47,344 bases of DNA from Streptomyces sp. yr375 (GCF_900110755.1 NZ_FOFF01000059.1:1-47344), one strand, 5' to 3'; shown: positions 35,529-44,379, counted from the first letter of the stretch. Notes: a model not told the origin generated them from the letters alone. Program-made: numbers and translations.

Positions 35529-35938
35529 TGGCCGAGCGCGGGTCGATGCTCGCCCAGCCGCTCCGGATGCCCCCCGCCGGACGGGCCGCCGCCTATGTGG
35601 GCCTGTTCCTGCTCGGGGCCGTCACCGGGCTCGCCGGGGCGCTCGTCCAGGCCGCCTGGTTCCCCGGCGGCCTGCTCCTGGCGCTCGCCGGCGCGGTCGG
35701 ACTGTTCGTCGGCGGGGCGCGCGCCCTGGAAACCCGCGCCGGGGCCGTCGCGCCCGCCGCAGGCTGGATGATCTCCGTCGTCCTGTGCACGGCCGGCCGC
35801 CCCGAGGGCGACTTCCTGTTCGGCGCGGGAGGCGGCTCGTACCTCTTCCTGCTCGGTGGAATGGCGCTCGCTGTGATCTGTGCCACGATCGGTTTGGGGC
35901 GGCAACCAGGCGGCACCGACGTCCGACTTGGCAAGTGA
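35528..35938 (+). CDS. Four-helix membrane protein coupled to mshB (DUF6113-like)
   Basis: 136 residues, start overlapping mshB (TGATG). Four hydrophobic segments lie at about residues 19-42, 44-64, 74-88 and 103-122. The last is bounded by the basic tail GRQPGGTDVRLGK. No enzymatic motif is visible. The tight coupling to mshB is typical of Streptomyces, but a role in thiol metabolism is not established. The DUF number is my recollection of the family, not a search result. Confidence 0.78.
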   Translation: MAERGSMLAQPLRMPPAGRAAAYVGLFLLGAVTGLAGALVQAAWFPGGLLLALAGAVGLFVGGARALETRAGAVAPAAGWMISVVLCTAGRPEGDFLFGAGGGSYLFLLGGMALAVICATIGLGRQPGGTDVRLGK

Positions 35939-36092
35939 CGTACCACTTCACCCTGGCGGGCCAGTGGGAGTCCGGTGTGGGTTTCCTCGGCGGTCATGGG
36001 ATACGGGCCAGAAGTGGCCAGTATGGTGGTGCGCGCCGCCGAGCTGCCCGTGAGGTCGTGGCGGGCGGCGGAGCCAACCTGGAGAACCTGCC

Positions 36093-38426
36093 TTGAGTCG
36101 TGAAACTGACAGTCCGTCCTCCGGGCCCAACGGGTCCAACGGGCGCGGCGGAGCCGCATATCCCTCGGGCACGCCGCCGTACGGCACCCCTGCGGTGTCC
36201 GACGGCGGCGCGGACGCGGGTCGTTCGGCCGCGCGACCGGAGGAACGGAAGACCGAGACCACGCTGACGACCCGGATCCGCATCAACATCCCGGGATCGC
36301 GGCCCATTCCACCGGTCGTCGTGCGCAAACCCGTCGCCGACGCCGAAAACGCGGGCGACGACAGCCCCAACGGCAACGGCAACGCCAACGCCAATACCGG
36401 GGCCGACGCGCAGTCGGCGGCTTCAGCGGGTGGCTACGGGGGCGGGTCGTCCGACACCGGCTCGTTCGAGCTGCCTGGCGAACCCGCGCCCACCGCCGAG
36501 GAGAAGAAGAGCGACTGGTTCGCGCCTCGCAAGTCCTCGTCCGGCAAGGGCGGTCAGGGCGGCGGCTCCACCAACGGGGCCGGTCTGCCGGGCGGTTCGG
36601 CCGCCGGCACGGGTGCGCCTGCGCCCGCGCCTTCGAGCGGTGCGCCTGCTGGTCCCCGGCCGGGTGCCGGGCGTCCCGGTGGCGTCGTCGGCTCCATGAG
36701 CGTGCCGGGCGGTGCCCGCCCCGGCGGGACCAACGGCTCCGGGATGCCGGGCGGTGCCACGGGCGGACCCGTGGCTCCGGGACACGGCGGCGGCACGGGC
36801 TCCTTCGACGTCACCGAGGCACTCGCCGCCGGGCCCCTGGGCAACAACGGCAACAACGGCTCGCGCCCCGGTCAGCGGCCGGGGCAGGGGCAGCGGCCGC
36901 AGGGGCAGGGGCAGCAGGGTCCGGGTCAGGGGCAGCAGGGTGGTGGCGGTGCCGAGCCGCGCCGCGACAACCTGCCGTACTTCTCCGACAACGGCCAGAA
37001 CGGCCAGGGCGGCGGTTTCCCCGGCGGCCCCGGCGGTCCCGGTGGCTCGTACGACTTCAACGGCCCGCAGGGCGGTCCGGCGGGCCCGACCGGCGGTCCG
37101 GTCACCGGCGACGGCCCGATGGTGCCCCCGATGGGCGGCAGCGCGCGCGGCACGGCCGGCGCGATCGGCGCGGCGGGCGCCCCCGGCGTGACCCGCCCGC
37201 CCTCCGCCCCCGGCGGCGCCCGTTCCACGGCCCCCGGCACCGGACGGCTCCCCGGCGGCGGACTCAGCGACGACACCGCGATCCTCACCCCGCAGAAACA
37301 CGCCCCCGAACCGGGCGCGGACAGCTTCAACGTGCGGCCCGTCGACAACGTCTCCGGGCACACCCTCAGCAGCGGCATCCCCGTCGTGCCCGCAGGCGGT
37401 ACGGGCACGGACACGGGCCCGCGCAGCGCGCCCACCGGCGGCTCCGCGAACTCCGCGAACTCCAAGAAGAAGGCCAAGAAGAAGGGCCGCAGCAAGCTGC
37501 CCCTGCTGGGCGGCCTGGTGGTCGTCGCGGGCGTCGGCGTGTACGGCGCAGGCCTGCTGATGAACCACTCCGACGTGCCCAAGGGCACCACCGTCCTCGG
37601 CGTGGAGATCGGCGGCGGCACCCGTGACGACGCCGTCAAGACGCTCGACGAGGCCTTCTCCAAGCGCGTCGCCCAGTCGCTGAAGCTGAGCGTCGGCGGC
37701 GGCACCGTCCTCCTGCGGCCGGACCAGGCGGGCCTCCAGTTCGACATGCAGGCCACCGTCGACGACGCGGCCAAGAGCGACTACAACCCGGTCTCCGTGA
37801 TCGGCTCGCTGTTCGGCCAGCACCGCGAGGTCGAGCCCGAGATGCCGGTCGACGAGGAGAAGCTCCAGGCCGCTCTGGCGAGCGCGGCGGGCGGCTCCGG
37901 CTCGGCCACCGACGGCACGATCAAGTTCGAGTCCGGCAAGGCCGTCGCCGTCTACGGCAAGGCGGGCAAGGGCATCGACGCGGCGAAGGCCGAGTCGGCC
38001 GTCGTGGCCGCCTACCGCGACCAGGTGGAGACCGGCACGACCACGGCGGTCAGCGTGCCGACGACCACCAAACAGCCGACGGTGTCCGACGCCGAGGTCG
38101 ACCGCATGATGAAGGAGTTCGCCGAACCGGCCATGTCCGGCAAGGTCACGCTCCAGACCAAGGACGGCCTGCACAGCATCGCTTTCAGCCCGAAGAACTC
38201 CCTGTGGAAGTTCCTCCAGGTCAAGGCGGTCAACGGCAAGCTCGTCGAGAGCTACGACCAGCCCGCCCTGAAGGAGCTGTACGGCGGCACCTTCGACACC
38301 GTGCTCATCACCCGTGGCACCGGCCAGAAGACGGCCGTCACGGTCCAGGACGTCATCGGCGCCCTGCGCCCGGCCCTGAAGAGCACGACGGACCGGATCG
38401 CGATCATCGAGACCAACCCGAGCTGA
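36093..38426 (+). CDS. Membrane-anchored peptidoglycan-binding (YoaR/VanW-associated) protein with long disordered cytoplasmic part
   Basis: 777 residues, TTG start at 36093 with GGAG 11 nt upstream. Residues 1-460 are Gly/Pro/Gln/Ser-rich and disordered, including Gln-Gly repeats near residues 268-292. A Lys/Arg-rich stop precedes a single helix, about 468-489. Outside, VPKGTTVLGVEIGG starts a first PG_binding_4 (YoaR-like) domain, and a second follows a Thr-rich hinge near 650. No VanW or L,D-transpeptidase catalytic domain is present. It may link cytoplasmic proteins to the cell wall. A terminator hairpin follows. Confidence 0.85.
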   Translation: MSRETDSPSSGPNGSNGRGGAAYPSGTPPYGTPAVSDGGADAGRSAARPEERKTETTLTTRIRINIPGSRPIPPVVVRKPVADAENAGDDSPNGNGNANANTGADAQSAASAGGYGGGSSDTGSFELPGEPAPTAEEKKSDWFAPRKSSSGKGGQGGGSTNGAGLPGGSAAGTGAPAPAPSSGAPAGPRPGAGRPGGVVGSMSVPGGARPGGTNGSGMPGGATGGPVAPGHGGGTGSFDVTEALAAGPLGNNGNNGSRPGQRPGQGQRPQGQGQQGPGQGQQGGGGAEPRRDNLPYFSDNGQNGQGGGFPGGPGGPGGSYDFNGPQGGPAGPTGGPVTGDGPMVPPMGGSARGTAGAIGAAGAPGVTRPPSAPGGARSTAPGTGRLPGGGLSDDTAILTPQKHAPEPGADSFNVRPVDNVSGHTLSSGIPVVPAGGTGTDTGPRSAPTGGSANSANSKKKAKKKGRSKLPLLGGLVVVAGVGVYGAGLLMNHSDVPKGTTVLGVEIGGGTRDDAVKTLDEAFSKRVAQSLKLSVGGGTVLLRPDQAGLQFDMQATVDDAAKSDYNPVSVIGSLFGQHREVEPEMPVDEEKLQAALASAAGGSGSATDGTIKFESGKAVAVYGKAGKGIDAAKAESAVVAAYRDQVETGTTTAVSVPTTTKQPTVSDAEVDRMMKEFAEPAMSGKVTLQTKDGLHSIAFSPKNSLWKFLQVKAVNGKLVESYDQPALKELYGGTFDTVLITRGTGQKTAVTVQDVIGALRPALKSTTDRIAIIETNPS

Positions 38427-38441
38427 CCTGACGACGAGACG

Positions 38442-38469
38442 GTGCCGCATGACATCTGTCATGCGGCAC
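38442..38469 (+). terminator. Stem-loop after the peptidoglycan-binding protein gene
   Basis: GTGCCGCATGAC (38442-38453), loop ATCT, GTCATGCGGCAC (38458-38469): a perfect 12-bp stem 15 bp after the stop codon. Confidence 0.85.
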
Positions 38470-38521
38470 TGAGGACGACCGACACTGCCGCCCGCCCCGC
38501 TGCGCGGCGACGATTGCTGTC

Positions 38522-39436
38522 ATGACGACGACGACAGTGCCGGTGGTCGGTTTCGACCAGGTGAGCAAGAGCTTCGGTGAGGTACGGGCCGTGGACGGCC
38601 TGACGCTCGCGCTGCGCCCCGGCGAGACCGTGGCGCTGCTCGGCCCCAACGGCGCGGGCAAGTCCACCACCCTCGACCTGCTGCTCGGCCTCAAGCACCC
38701 CGACAGCGGCGCCGTCCGCCTCTTCGGCGCCACCCCACGCGAGGCGATCGTCGCCGGGCGGGTCGGCGCGATGCTCCAGAGCGGCGGCCTGATGGACGAG
38801 GTCACGGTCGCCGAGCTGGTCCGGCTCGCCTGTGCCCTGCACCCGAAGCCGTACCGGCCCGCCGACGTGCTGGCCCGCGCGGGCGTCACCCAGATCGCCG
38901 ACCGCAAGGTCGACAAGCTCTCCGGCGGCCAGGCCCAACGCGTCCGGTTCGCCCTCGCCACCGCAGGCGACAGCGACCTCATCGTCCTGGACGAGCCGAC
39001 GACCGGCATGGACGTCACCACCCGGCAGGCCTTCTGGGCCACCATGCGCGAACAGGCCGACCAGGGCCGTACGGTCCTGTTCGCCACCCACTACCTCGAA
39101 GAGGCCGACGCCATCGCAGACCGGGTGCTCGTCCTGCACCGGGGCCGGCTGCTCGCCGACGGCACGGCCGCCGAGATCAAGGCCAAGGCCGGGGCCCGCA
39201 GGATCGCCTTCGACCTGGAGGGCGGGATCGACGAGGCCGCACTGCGCGCCCTGCCGTTCCTCACCACCCTCGACGTGTCCGGCCGCACCGTCCGCATCCA
39301 GTCCACCGACGCCGACGCGACCGTCCACGCCGTCTACGGCCTCGGCCTCTACCCCCACAACCTCGAGGTCGCCGGGCTCGGCCTGGAGCAGGCCTTCGTG
39401 GCCCTCACCACCGCCGAGGAGGCGAAGTCGAAGTGA
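38522..39436 (+). CDS. ABC transporter ATP-binding protein (DrrA-type drug/export)
   Basis: 304 residues. Walker A is GPNGAGKST near residue 42, the signature LSGGQAQRVRFALAT, Walker B LIVLDEPTTGMD and the H-loop ATHYLEEADAIADR. The DrrA-like C-terminal domain follows. Together with the ABC-2 permease it overlaps (ATG-type 4-bp overlap at 39433), it should export a lipid, drug or antimicrobial compound. No clear ribosome site is seen before ATG 38522. The downstream sensor kinase pair suggests stress-induced export. Confidence 0.92.
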   Translation: MTTTTVPVVGFDQVSKSFGEVRAVDGLTLALRPGETVALLGPNGAGKSTTLDLLLGLKHPDSGAVRLFGATPREAIVAGRVGAMLQSGGLMDEVTVAELVRLACALHPKPYRPADVLARAGVTQIADRKVDKLSGGQAQRVRFALATAGDSDLIVLDEPTTGMDVTTRQAFWATMREQADQGRTVLFATHYLEEADAIADRVLVLHRGRLLADGTAAEIKAKAGARRIAFDLEGGIDEAALRALPFLTTLDVSGRTVRIQSTDADATVHAVYGLGLYPHNLEVAGLGLEQAFVALTTAEEAKSK

Positions 39437-40173
39437 ACGGCCTCATCAAGCTGGAACTCACCCGCGCCCTGCGCAACCGCAAGTTCCTGTTCTTCTCGGT
39501 GATCTACCCGTCGGTCCTGTTCCTGCTCATCGCGGGCAGCGCCGACGGCACCGCGAAGGTCGACGGCACGGGCCTCACCCTCCCGACCTACATGATGGTC
39601 TCGATGGCCTCCTTCGGCGCTCTCACGGCCGTCCTGATGGGCAACAGCGAGCGCATCGCCAAGGAACGCCAGAGCGGCTGGGTACGGCAACTGCGCCTGA
39701 CCACCCTCCCCGGGCGCGGTTACGTCCTGGCGAAGACCGCCAGCGCCGCCGTGGTCAGCCTGCCGTCCATCGTCGTCGTCTTCGCCGTCGCGGCGGCCGT
39801 GAAGGACGTACGGCTGGACGCCTGGCAGTGGCTCGCGCTGACCGGCGCGATCTGGGCCGGCAGCCTCGTCTTCGCCGCCCTGGGCGTCGCGATCGGCTAC
39901 CTCGCGAACGGGGACGCGGTCCGCCCGATCACGATGATCACCTACTTCGGCCTGTCGATCCTCGGCGGCCTGTGGATGCCCACGACGACCTTCCCGACCT
40001 GGCTGCAGGACATAGCCAAGTGGGTGCCGACACACGCGTACGCTGCGCTGGGGCAGTCCATCGAGCAGAGCCAGGCCCCGCACGCCAAGGACATCGTCAT
40101 CCTGGCCGTCTCCTTCGCCCTGTTCACGGGCGGTGCGGCCTGGCTGTACCGGAAGGACACGCTGAAGGCGTGA
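39433..40173 (+). CDS. ABC-2 type permease
   Basis: 246 residues, GTG start overlapping the ATPase stop. There are six hydrophobic segments, the first at about residues 17-37 (KFLFFSVIYPSVLFLLI), and the conserved ERQSGWVRQLRLTTLPGRGYVLAK coupling segment. IGYLANGDAVRPITMITYFGLSILGGLWMP is the ABC-2 signature region. It is the channel partner of the upstream ATPase and precedes the sensor kinase by 5 bp. Confidence 0.92.
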   Translation: MNGLIKLELTRALRNRKFLFFSVIYPSVLFLLIAGSADGTAKVDGTGLTLPTYMMVSMASFGALTAVLMGNSERIAKERQSGWVRQLRLTTLPGRGYVLAKTASAAVVSLPSIVVVFAVAAAVKDVRLDAWQWLALTGAIWAGSLVFAALGVAIGYLANGDAVRPITMITYFGLSILGGLWMPTTTFPTWLQDIAKWVPTHAYAALGQSIEQSQAPHAKDIVILAVSFALFTGGAAWLYRKDTLKA

Positions 40174-40178
40174 GCGCC

Positions 40179-41396
40179 ATGAAGGACGACCACCTGGACG
40201 GCTTTCCCGGAGAGGCCCGGCGGGAACCGATGATCCCGCTGGGCCAGCCGCCCCGCACCCGGCGCGAGCTGTGGGGGCGCAAACTGCTGTGGATCGGCGT
40301 CTGGCTGGTCTTCCTCAGCTCGCCGGTCCAGGACCTGATCTCCGGCGACCACAGCATCGGCGGCACGGTCGCGGGCTGGCTCGGCCTGGCGGTGTTCGTC
40401 GCCCTCTACCTCTCGCTCCTCTTCCGCAACATGGGGGAGCGGCCCTACCCCACGAAGCTCATCGGCGTCCTCATCGGCTCCATGGCGGTGCTGGCCACCG
40501 TCCTCGGCCTCACCCTCGGCTCCGCCTGGCTCGGCCTGTACTGCTACGTCTCCGTGGCCTGCGGCATGGTCCTCCCGCTGCGGTGGGCGTTCTGGACGAT
40601 CCCGGCGACGGGCGCGACGCTGCTCCTGGTCGGCCTGCGCACCGACGAGGACGAAGCGCTCAACCTCCTCCTGCTGGTCCTGCTCATCGGCTTCGCGATG
40701 ACGGGCGTGAGCCAACTCGTCCGTACGACGGTGGAGTTGCGCGAGGCCCGGGCCACGGTCGCCCAACTCGCCGCCAACGAGGAGCGGTTGCGCCTGGCCA
40801 GAGACCTGCACGACCTCCTCGGCCACTCCCTCTCCCTCATCACCCTGAAGAGCGAGCTGGCCGGCCGGATGCTCCCCGACCACCCCGACAAGGCGGCCCG
40901 GCAGGTCGCCGACATCGAACAGGTCAGCCGCCAGGCCCTGGTGGACGTCCGCGAGGCCGTCACCGGCTACCGGCGCCCCCGCCTGGCCGCCGAACTCGCG
41001 GGCGCGCAGGTCGCGTTGACAGCGGCCGGCATCATCGCCCGGATCCCCGCCGAACCGGACCAGGACGGCGTCCCCGAGGACACCGAGTCCGCCCTCGCCT
41101 GGGCCCTGCGCGAGGCCATCACCAACGTCGTACGCCACAGCGGCGCCGCCCGCTGCACCATCGACCTCGTGCGCCGCCAGACCCTCGACGGCCCCGCCCT
41201 CGAACTCTCCGTCGAGGACGACGGCTCCGGCGGCTCAGGCGGCTCCGGAAAGGGCCCCGGCAACGGCCTCACGGGCCTGACGGAACGCCTGGAGAAGGTG
41301 GGCGGCACCCTGGAGGCGGGCCGCGTCAAACACGGCTTCCGCCTGACCGCCCGCGTCCCGGCCGGCCCGGTGGCGGACGTAGGATCCGGCTCATGA
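40179..41396 (+). CDS. Sensor histidine kinase, DesK/HisKA_3 type
   Basis: 405 residues from ATG 40179 (GAAGG 10 nt upstream; GTG 40170 overlapping the permease stop is an alternative). Five or six membrane helices cover about residues 40-190. The dimerisation box RDLHDLLGHSLS holds the phosphorylated His211. The ATPase has N box REAITNVVRHSGA and G boxes VEDDGSGG and GNGLTGLTERL. This membrane-sensing NarL-type kinase probably monitors the envelope or a lipid/drug and signals to the coupled regulator. Confidence 0.92.
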   Translation: MKDDHLDGFPGEARREPMIPLGQPPRTRRELWGRKLLWIGVWLVFLSSPVQDLISGDHSIGGTVAGWLGLAVFVALYLSLLFRNMGERPYPTKLIGVLIGSMAVLATVLGLTLGSAWLGLYCYVSVACGMVLPLRWAFWTIPATGATLLLVGLRTDEDEALNLLLLVLLIGFAMTGVSQLVRTTVELREARATVAQLAANEERLRLARDLHDLLGHSLSLITLKSELAGRMLPDHPDKAARQVADIEQVSRQALVDVREAVTGYRRPRLAAELAGAQVALTAAGIIARIPAEPDQDGVPEDTESALAWALREAITNVVRHSGAARCTIDLVRRQTLDGPALELSVEDDGSGGSGGSGKGPGNGLTGLTERLEKVGGTLEAGRVKHGFRLTARVPAGPVADVGSGS

Positions 41397-42010
41397 CTGG
41401 TGGCACGATCAAGGTCCTTCTGGCCGAGGACCAGTCGATGGTCCGCGAGGCCCTGGCCGCCCTGCTCGGCCTGGAGGACGACATCGAGGTCGTCGCCCAA
41501 GTGGCGCGCGGCGACGAGGTGCTGGCGGCCGCCCGCGCCCACGACATCGACGTGGCCCTTCTCGACATCGAGATGCCGGGCGCGACGGGCATCGAGGCGG
41601 CGGCCCAACTCCACAAGGAACTCCCGCAGTTGAAGCTGGTCGTCCTCACGACCTTCGGCCGCCCCGGCTACCTGCGCAGCGCCATGGAGGCCGGCGCCGA
41701 CGCCTTCCTCGTCAAGGACGCCCCCGCCGCCCAACTCGCCGAAGCGGTCCGCAAGGTCCTGGCCGGCGAACGGGTCATCGATCCCACCCTCGCGGCAGCG
41801 GCCCTGGCGGGCGGCGCCAACCCCCTCACCGACCGCGAACGCGAGATCCTGCGAGCGGCGGCGGACGGCTCCACCAACGCGGAACTGGCAGCGACCCTCC
41901 ACCTCTCCCAGGGCACCGTCCGCAACTACCTCTCGACGGCGATCCAGAAACTCGCGGTGCGCAACAGGGCGGAAGCGGTCCGGATAGCGCGAGAGAAGGG
42001 CTGGCTGTAG
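41393..42010 (+). CDS. NarL/LuxR-type response regulator
   Basis: 205 residues, ATG overlapping the kinase stop (ATGA). The receiver domain has the acidic pair Glu12-Asp13, phospho-acceptor Asp58 in LLDIEMPG, a Thr in VVLTTFGR and Lys in LVKDA. The C-terminal LuxR-type HTH is in LTDREREILRAAADGSTNAELAATLHLSQGTVRNYLS. It most likely controls its own ABC exporter operon. Confidence 0.94.
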   Translation: MTGGTIKVLLAEDQSMVREALAALLGLEDDIEVVAQVARGDEVLAAARAHDIDVALLDIEMPGATGIEAAAQLHKELPQLKLVVLTTFGRPGYLRSAMEAGADAFLVKDAPAAQLAEAVRKVLAGERVIDPTLAAAALAGGANPLTDREREILRAAADGSTNAELAATLHLSQGTVRNYLSTAIQKLAVRNRAEAVRIAREKGWL

Positions 42011-42150
42011 CCCGACGTGAGCCCGGCGAGATCCCGGCGAAGTTCTTTGGAATAGCAGGGGTTTAGACAGGAAACCTGTTGATCCTTACTCGCGGGTTGG
42101 GACATTCGCCTCTGGGCGACGCGAGCGGCCGAGAGCCAGACTCCCCAGGC

Positions 42151-42981
42151 ATGACCTTGGACAGAGACAGCGAATCAAGCACAGGCGCAAGCGCCGAACC
42201 GGCTGAGATCCGTAGGCACAAACGACGTTCGCGCTGGCTCAGCGCGAAGTTCCTGGCACTGTTCCTCGCCATCGCGACGATCCTGGGCGGCGTCGCCCTG
42301 CTCGCCCCGCAGGCGCAGGACAAGGCGAGCGCCGCCACGGACAAGGGCGACAACTTCACCTTCCCGTCCGACCTCGAAGAGATGGTCGCGTTCTGGAACG
42401 CCAAGGCGTGGCCGACGAACAAGGCCACGTCATCGGAGGTCGACCAGAACGGCGTCACCGCCTTCATGTACCGGGGCGGCACCTTCGGCGACCGGGACGG
42501 CCAGCTCACGGCCTTCATCCAGGCCAACTTCCCCACCGCCGTGACACCGTCCTTCAGCGAGTACGACGTCGACTTCCGGCAGACGCGCAGGACGCCGCGC
42601 AACGCCCGCCGCGTCGTCCGCGACTCGAACAACGGGTTCATCTTCTACACCGACGACCACTACGCGAACTTCCACCTCTTCGCCTACCAGAACCTCCCGG
42701 ACGTCGACGACGCAGCACCCTCGATCCCCGAGAACACCTTCACCACCGACAACTCCCTCACGCCGGTCGCGGAGGAGACCGCCGGTGACCCGCCGGCGGG
42801 CGGCAGCGGCGGCGGCTCGGTCGACCCGACCGTCTTCCTGCCCATCGAGAACGCGACCTTCGAGGAACAGAACAACGCCGCGCTGGGCCAGGCCGACGAG
42901 CGGGGCGACTCGATCTTCGTCCAGATCGGCAGCTTCCTGCTGGGGGCCCTGCTGCTGATCTCCGTGGCCGCCAAGGGCTGA
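42151..42981 (+). CDS. Membrane-anchored barnase/RNase T1-family guanyl ribonuclease
   Basis: 276 residues from ATG 42151; TTG 42079 with AGGAAA upstream would add 24 residues, and codon bias is weak in both N-terminal stretches. RHKRRSRWLSAK and a hydrophobic helix (about 33-52) form a signal/anchor. The RNase domain (about 72-180) contains TFGDRDGQL, equivalent to the barnase NREGxLP substrate loop, EYDVDF (Glu137), RNARR (Arg150 and Arg154) and YTDDHYANFHLF (His170), the catalytic set of barnase and RNase Sa. A Gly/Pro linker leads to a C-terminal membrane helix (255-273) ending in Lys-Gly, absent from secreted relatives. A barstar gene follows. Confidence 0.75.
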   Translation: MTLDRDSESSTGASAEPAEIRRHKRRSRWLSAKFLALFLAIATILGGVALLAPQAQDKASAATDKGDNFTFPSDLEEMVAFWNAKAWPTNKATSSEVDQNGVTAFMYRGGTFGDRDGQLTAFIQANFPTAVTPSFSEYDVDFRQTRRTPRNARRVVRDSNNGFIFYTDDHYANFHLFAYQNLPDVDDAAPSIPENTFTTDNSLTPVAEETAGDPPAGGSGGGSVDPTVFLPIENATFEEQNNAALGQADERGDSIFVQIGSFLLGALLLISVAAKG

Positions 42982-43003
42982 TCAGGGAACACAGAGTCCT
43001 CGT

Positions 43004-43027
43004 CATAGGCATAGGCATAGTCATAGT
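43004..43027 (+). repeat. Hexanucleotide repeat in front of the barstar start
   Basis: CATAGG twice, CATAGT twice, then CATGGA containing the start codon at 43029. It occupies the ribosome-binding region; AGG 13 nt upstream is the nearest Shine-Dalgarno-like element. Confidence 0.8.
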
Positions 43028-43028
43028 C

Positions 43029-43484
43029 ATGGACTGGATCGAACTGACCGCGCACGAGCCCGGGGGAGTGGCAGGAGCGGCGCCCCCGGTCGTCGTGCGC
43101 GGCGCGGACTGCCGTACCGGGGCGGAGCTGTTCGCGGAGTGGGCGCGAGCCCTGGAGTTCCCCGCCCACTTCGGCCACAACTGGGACGCCTTCCACGACT
43201 GCCTCACGGAAAAGGCGCTGTGGCACTACGACCCCGACGGCCCGCCTCCCGCACAACCCCTGACCATCCGGGTCGAGGACGCCGCCCAACTCCTCGCCGA
43301 CGCGCCCGCCCGGGACCTCACCGTGCTGCTGACGGCCCTCTCCGACACCGCGACCGTCCAACAGGACGACGAGGACGAGGGCGCGTACCCGGACGGCTTC
43401 AGAATCCACCTGCACCTGCTCGCCAAGTCCGAGGAACTCCCGTACCTGGAAAGCCGGTTGAGGATGGCCGGATTTCGCCGATGA
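43029..43484 (+). CDS. Barstar-family ribonuclease inhibitor
   Basis: 151 residues, ATG 43029. A 20-residue N-terminus precedes VVVRGADCRTGAELFAEWARAL and the barstar core FPAHFGHNWDAFHDCLTE (residues 44-61). Asp53 and Asp57 match barstar Asp35 and Asp39, which contact the barnase active site; the two Tyr of barstar are His and Phe here. An acidic loop (DDEDEGAYPDGF) precedes the final helix. It lacks a signal peptide, so it is cytoplasmic. It stands 47 bp downstream of the ribonuclease gene, as in barnase-barstar pairs. Confidence 0.9.
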   Translation: MDWIELTAHEPGGVAGAAPPVVVRGADCRTGAELFAEWARALEFPAHFGHNWDAFHDCLTEKALWHYDPDGPPPAQPLTIRVEDAAQLLADAPARDLTVLLTALSDTATVQQDDEDEGAYPDGFRIHLHLLAKSEELPYLESRLRMAGFRR

Positions 43485-43533
43485 CGATGACGGTGGTGGT
43501 GGAGGTGATGGTGGCGGCTTGGCACCAGGTGGG

Positions 43534-44379
43534 TCAGTTCAACATGGCCCGCGCGGCGAACGCCTCTTTCCGCACCCGCTCCGCCATCGCCTCGTCCACC
43601 ACCTCCACCAGCCCGGCGTACTCCTCCATCTCCTCGGCCCCACCCACGAAATCCCCCCGCCGTACCAGCAACTGCCCCTTCTCGTACCGCAACCGCGCCG
43701 GATGCGACGGCAGGGTCAACGCCAACTCCACTGCCCACAGGGCGACTTCCGACCGCTCCGGCCGAGCCTCCGCCCACGACCGGATGTTGTTCAGGATCCG
43801 CGTCACGACGTCCAACGGCTCGGCCGCGCTCAGCATCGACGGCTCCAACCGCGCCCCCGTCGCCCCGGCGACCAACAACTGCGCGTCACCGCCGGTCAGT
43901 ACCCGCCCACCGTCGAAGGGGTCGACCAGCACCTGCCGCTCGAGATCCGCGGGCGGTCCGAACCCCACCACGAAGTGCCCCGGCAGCGCGACCCCGTACA
44001 CCGGAGCCCCGGCGCGCCGCGCCACCTCCACCCACACCACCGACAGCAGGATCGGCAACCCCCGCCGCCGTACCAGCACGTGATGCAGCAGCGACGACTC
44101 CAGCCGGTCGTAGTCCGCGGCCGAACCGCGAAACCCGTACCCCTCCTCGCCGAGCAACTCCCGTAGCGCGACCGCCCACTCGCGCGGCCCACCGGGCCGG
44201 TACGGCAGTCGCCCCGCGAGTCGGTCCAACTCGATCTGGGCGGCGTCCAGACCGGCGTCGTCCAGCTCGGGGTCCGCCGCCGCGCCGATCAGCAGGCACA
44301 GCAGCGCCAGATCGGGCCGCTCGGCCCGAGCCTCCTCGGCGAACCGCCGCCGCACCTCACCGGCCTCGAAGCCGCTCAC
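43534..44379 (-). CDS. Transglutaminase-like protein (SirB1 family)
   Basis: 281 residues, GTG 44379 overlapping the upstream GNAT gene (GTGA). It contains ALRELLGEEGYGFRG, YDRLESSLLHHVLVRRRGLPILLSVVWVEVARRAG and GVALPGHFVVGF, the SirB1/transglutaminase_4 pattern, with the His of PGHF conserved; the Cys position is taken by Ser in LPILLSVV, so protease activity is unlikely. C-terminal helices resemble TPR. The function of the family is not firmly established. Convergent with barstar across a GAT/GGT-rich 49-bp spacer. Confidence 0.85.
   Translation of the reverse strand: MSGFEAGEVRRRFAEEARAERPDLALLCLLIGAAADPELDDAGLDAAQIELDRLAGRLPYRPGGPREWAVALRELLGEEGYGFRGSAADYDRLESSLLHHVLVRRRGLPILLSVVWVEVARRAGAPVYGVALPGHFVVGFGPPADLERQVLVDPFDGGRVLTGGDAQLLVAGATGARLEPSMLSAAEPLDVVTRILNNIRSWAEARPERSEVALWAVELALTLPSHPARLRYEKGQLLVRRGDFVGGAEEMEEYAGLVEVVDEAMAERVRKEAFAARAMLN

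Noticed and set aside
42830..42860. LPIEN in the barnase-like protein as a sortase signal
   Set aside because: It lacks the Thr-Gly of LPxTG and lies about 20 residues before the hydrophobic helix, which ends in only one Lys; a simple membrane anchor fits better.
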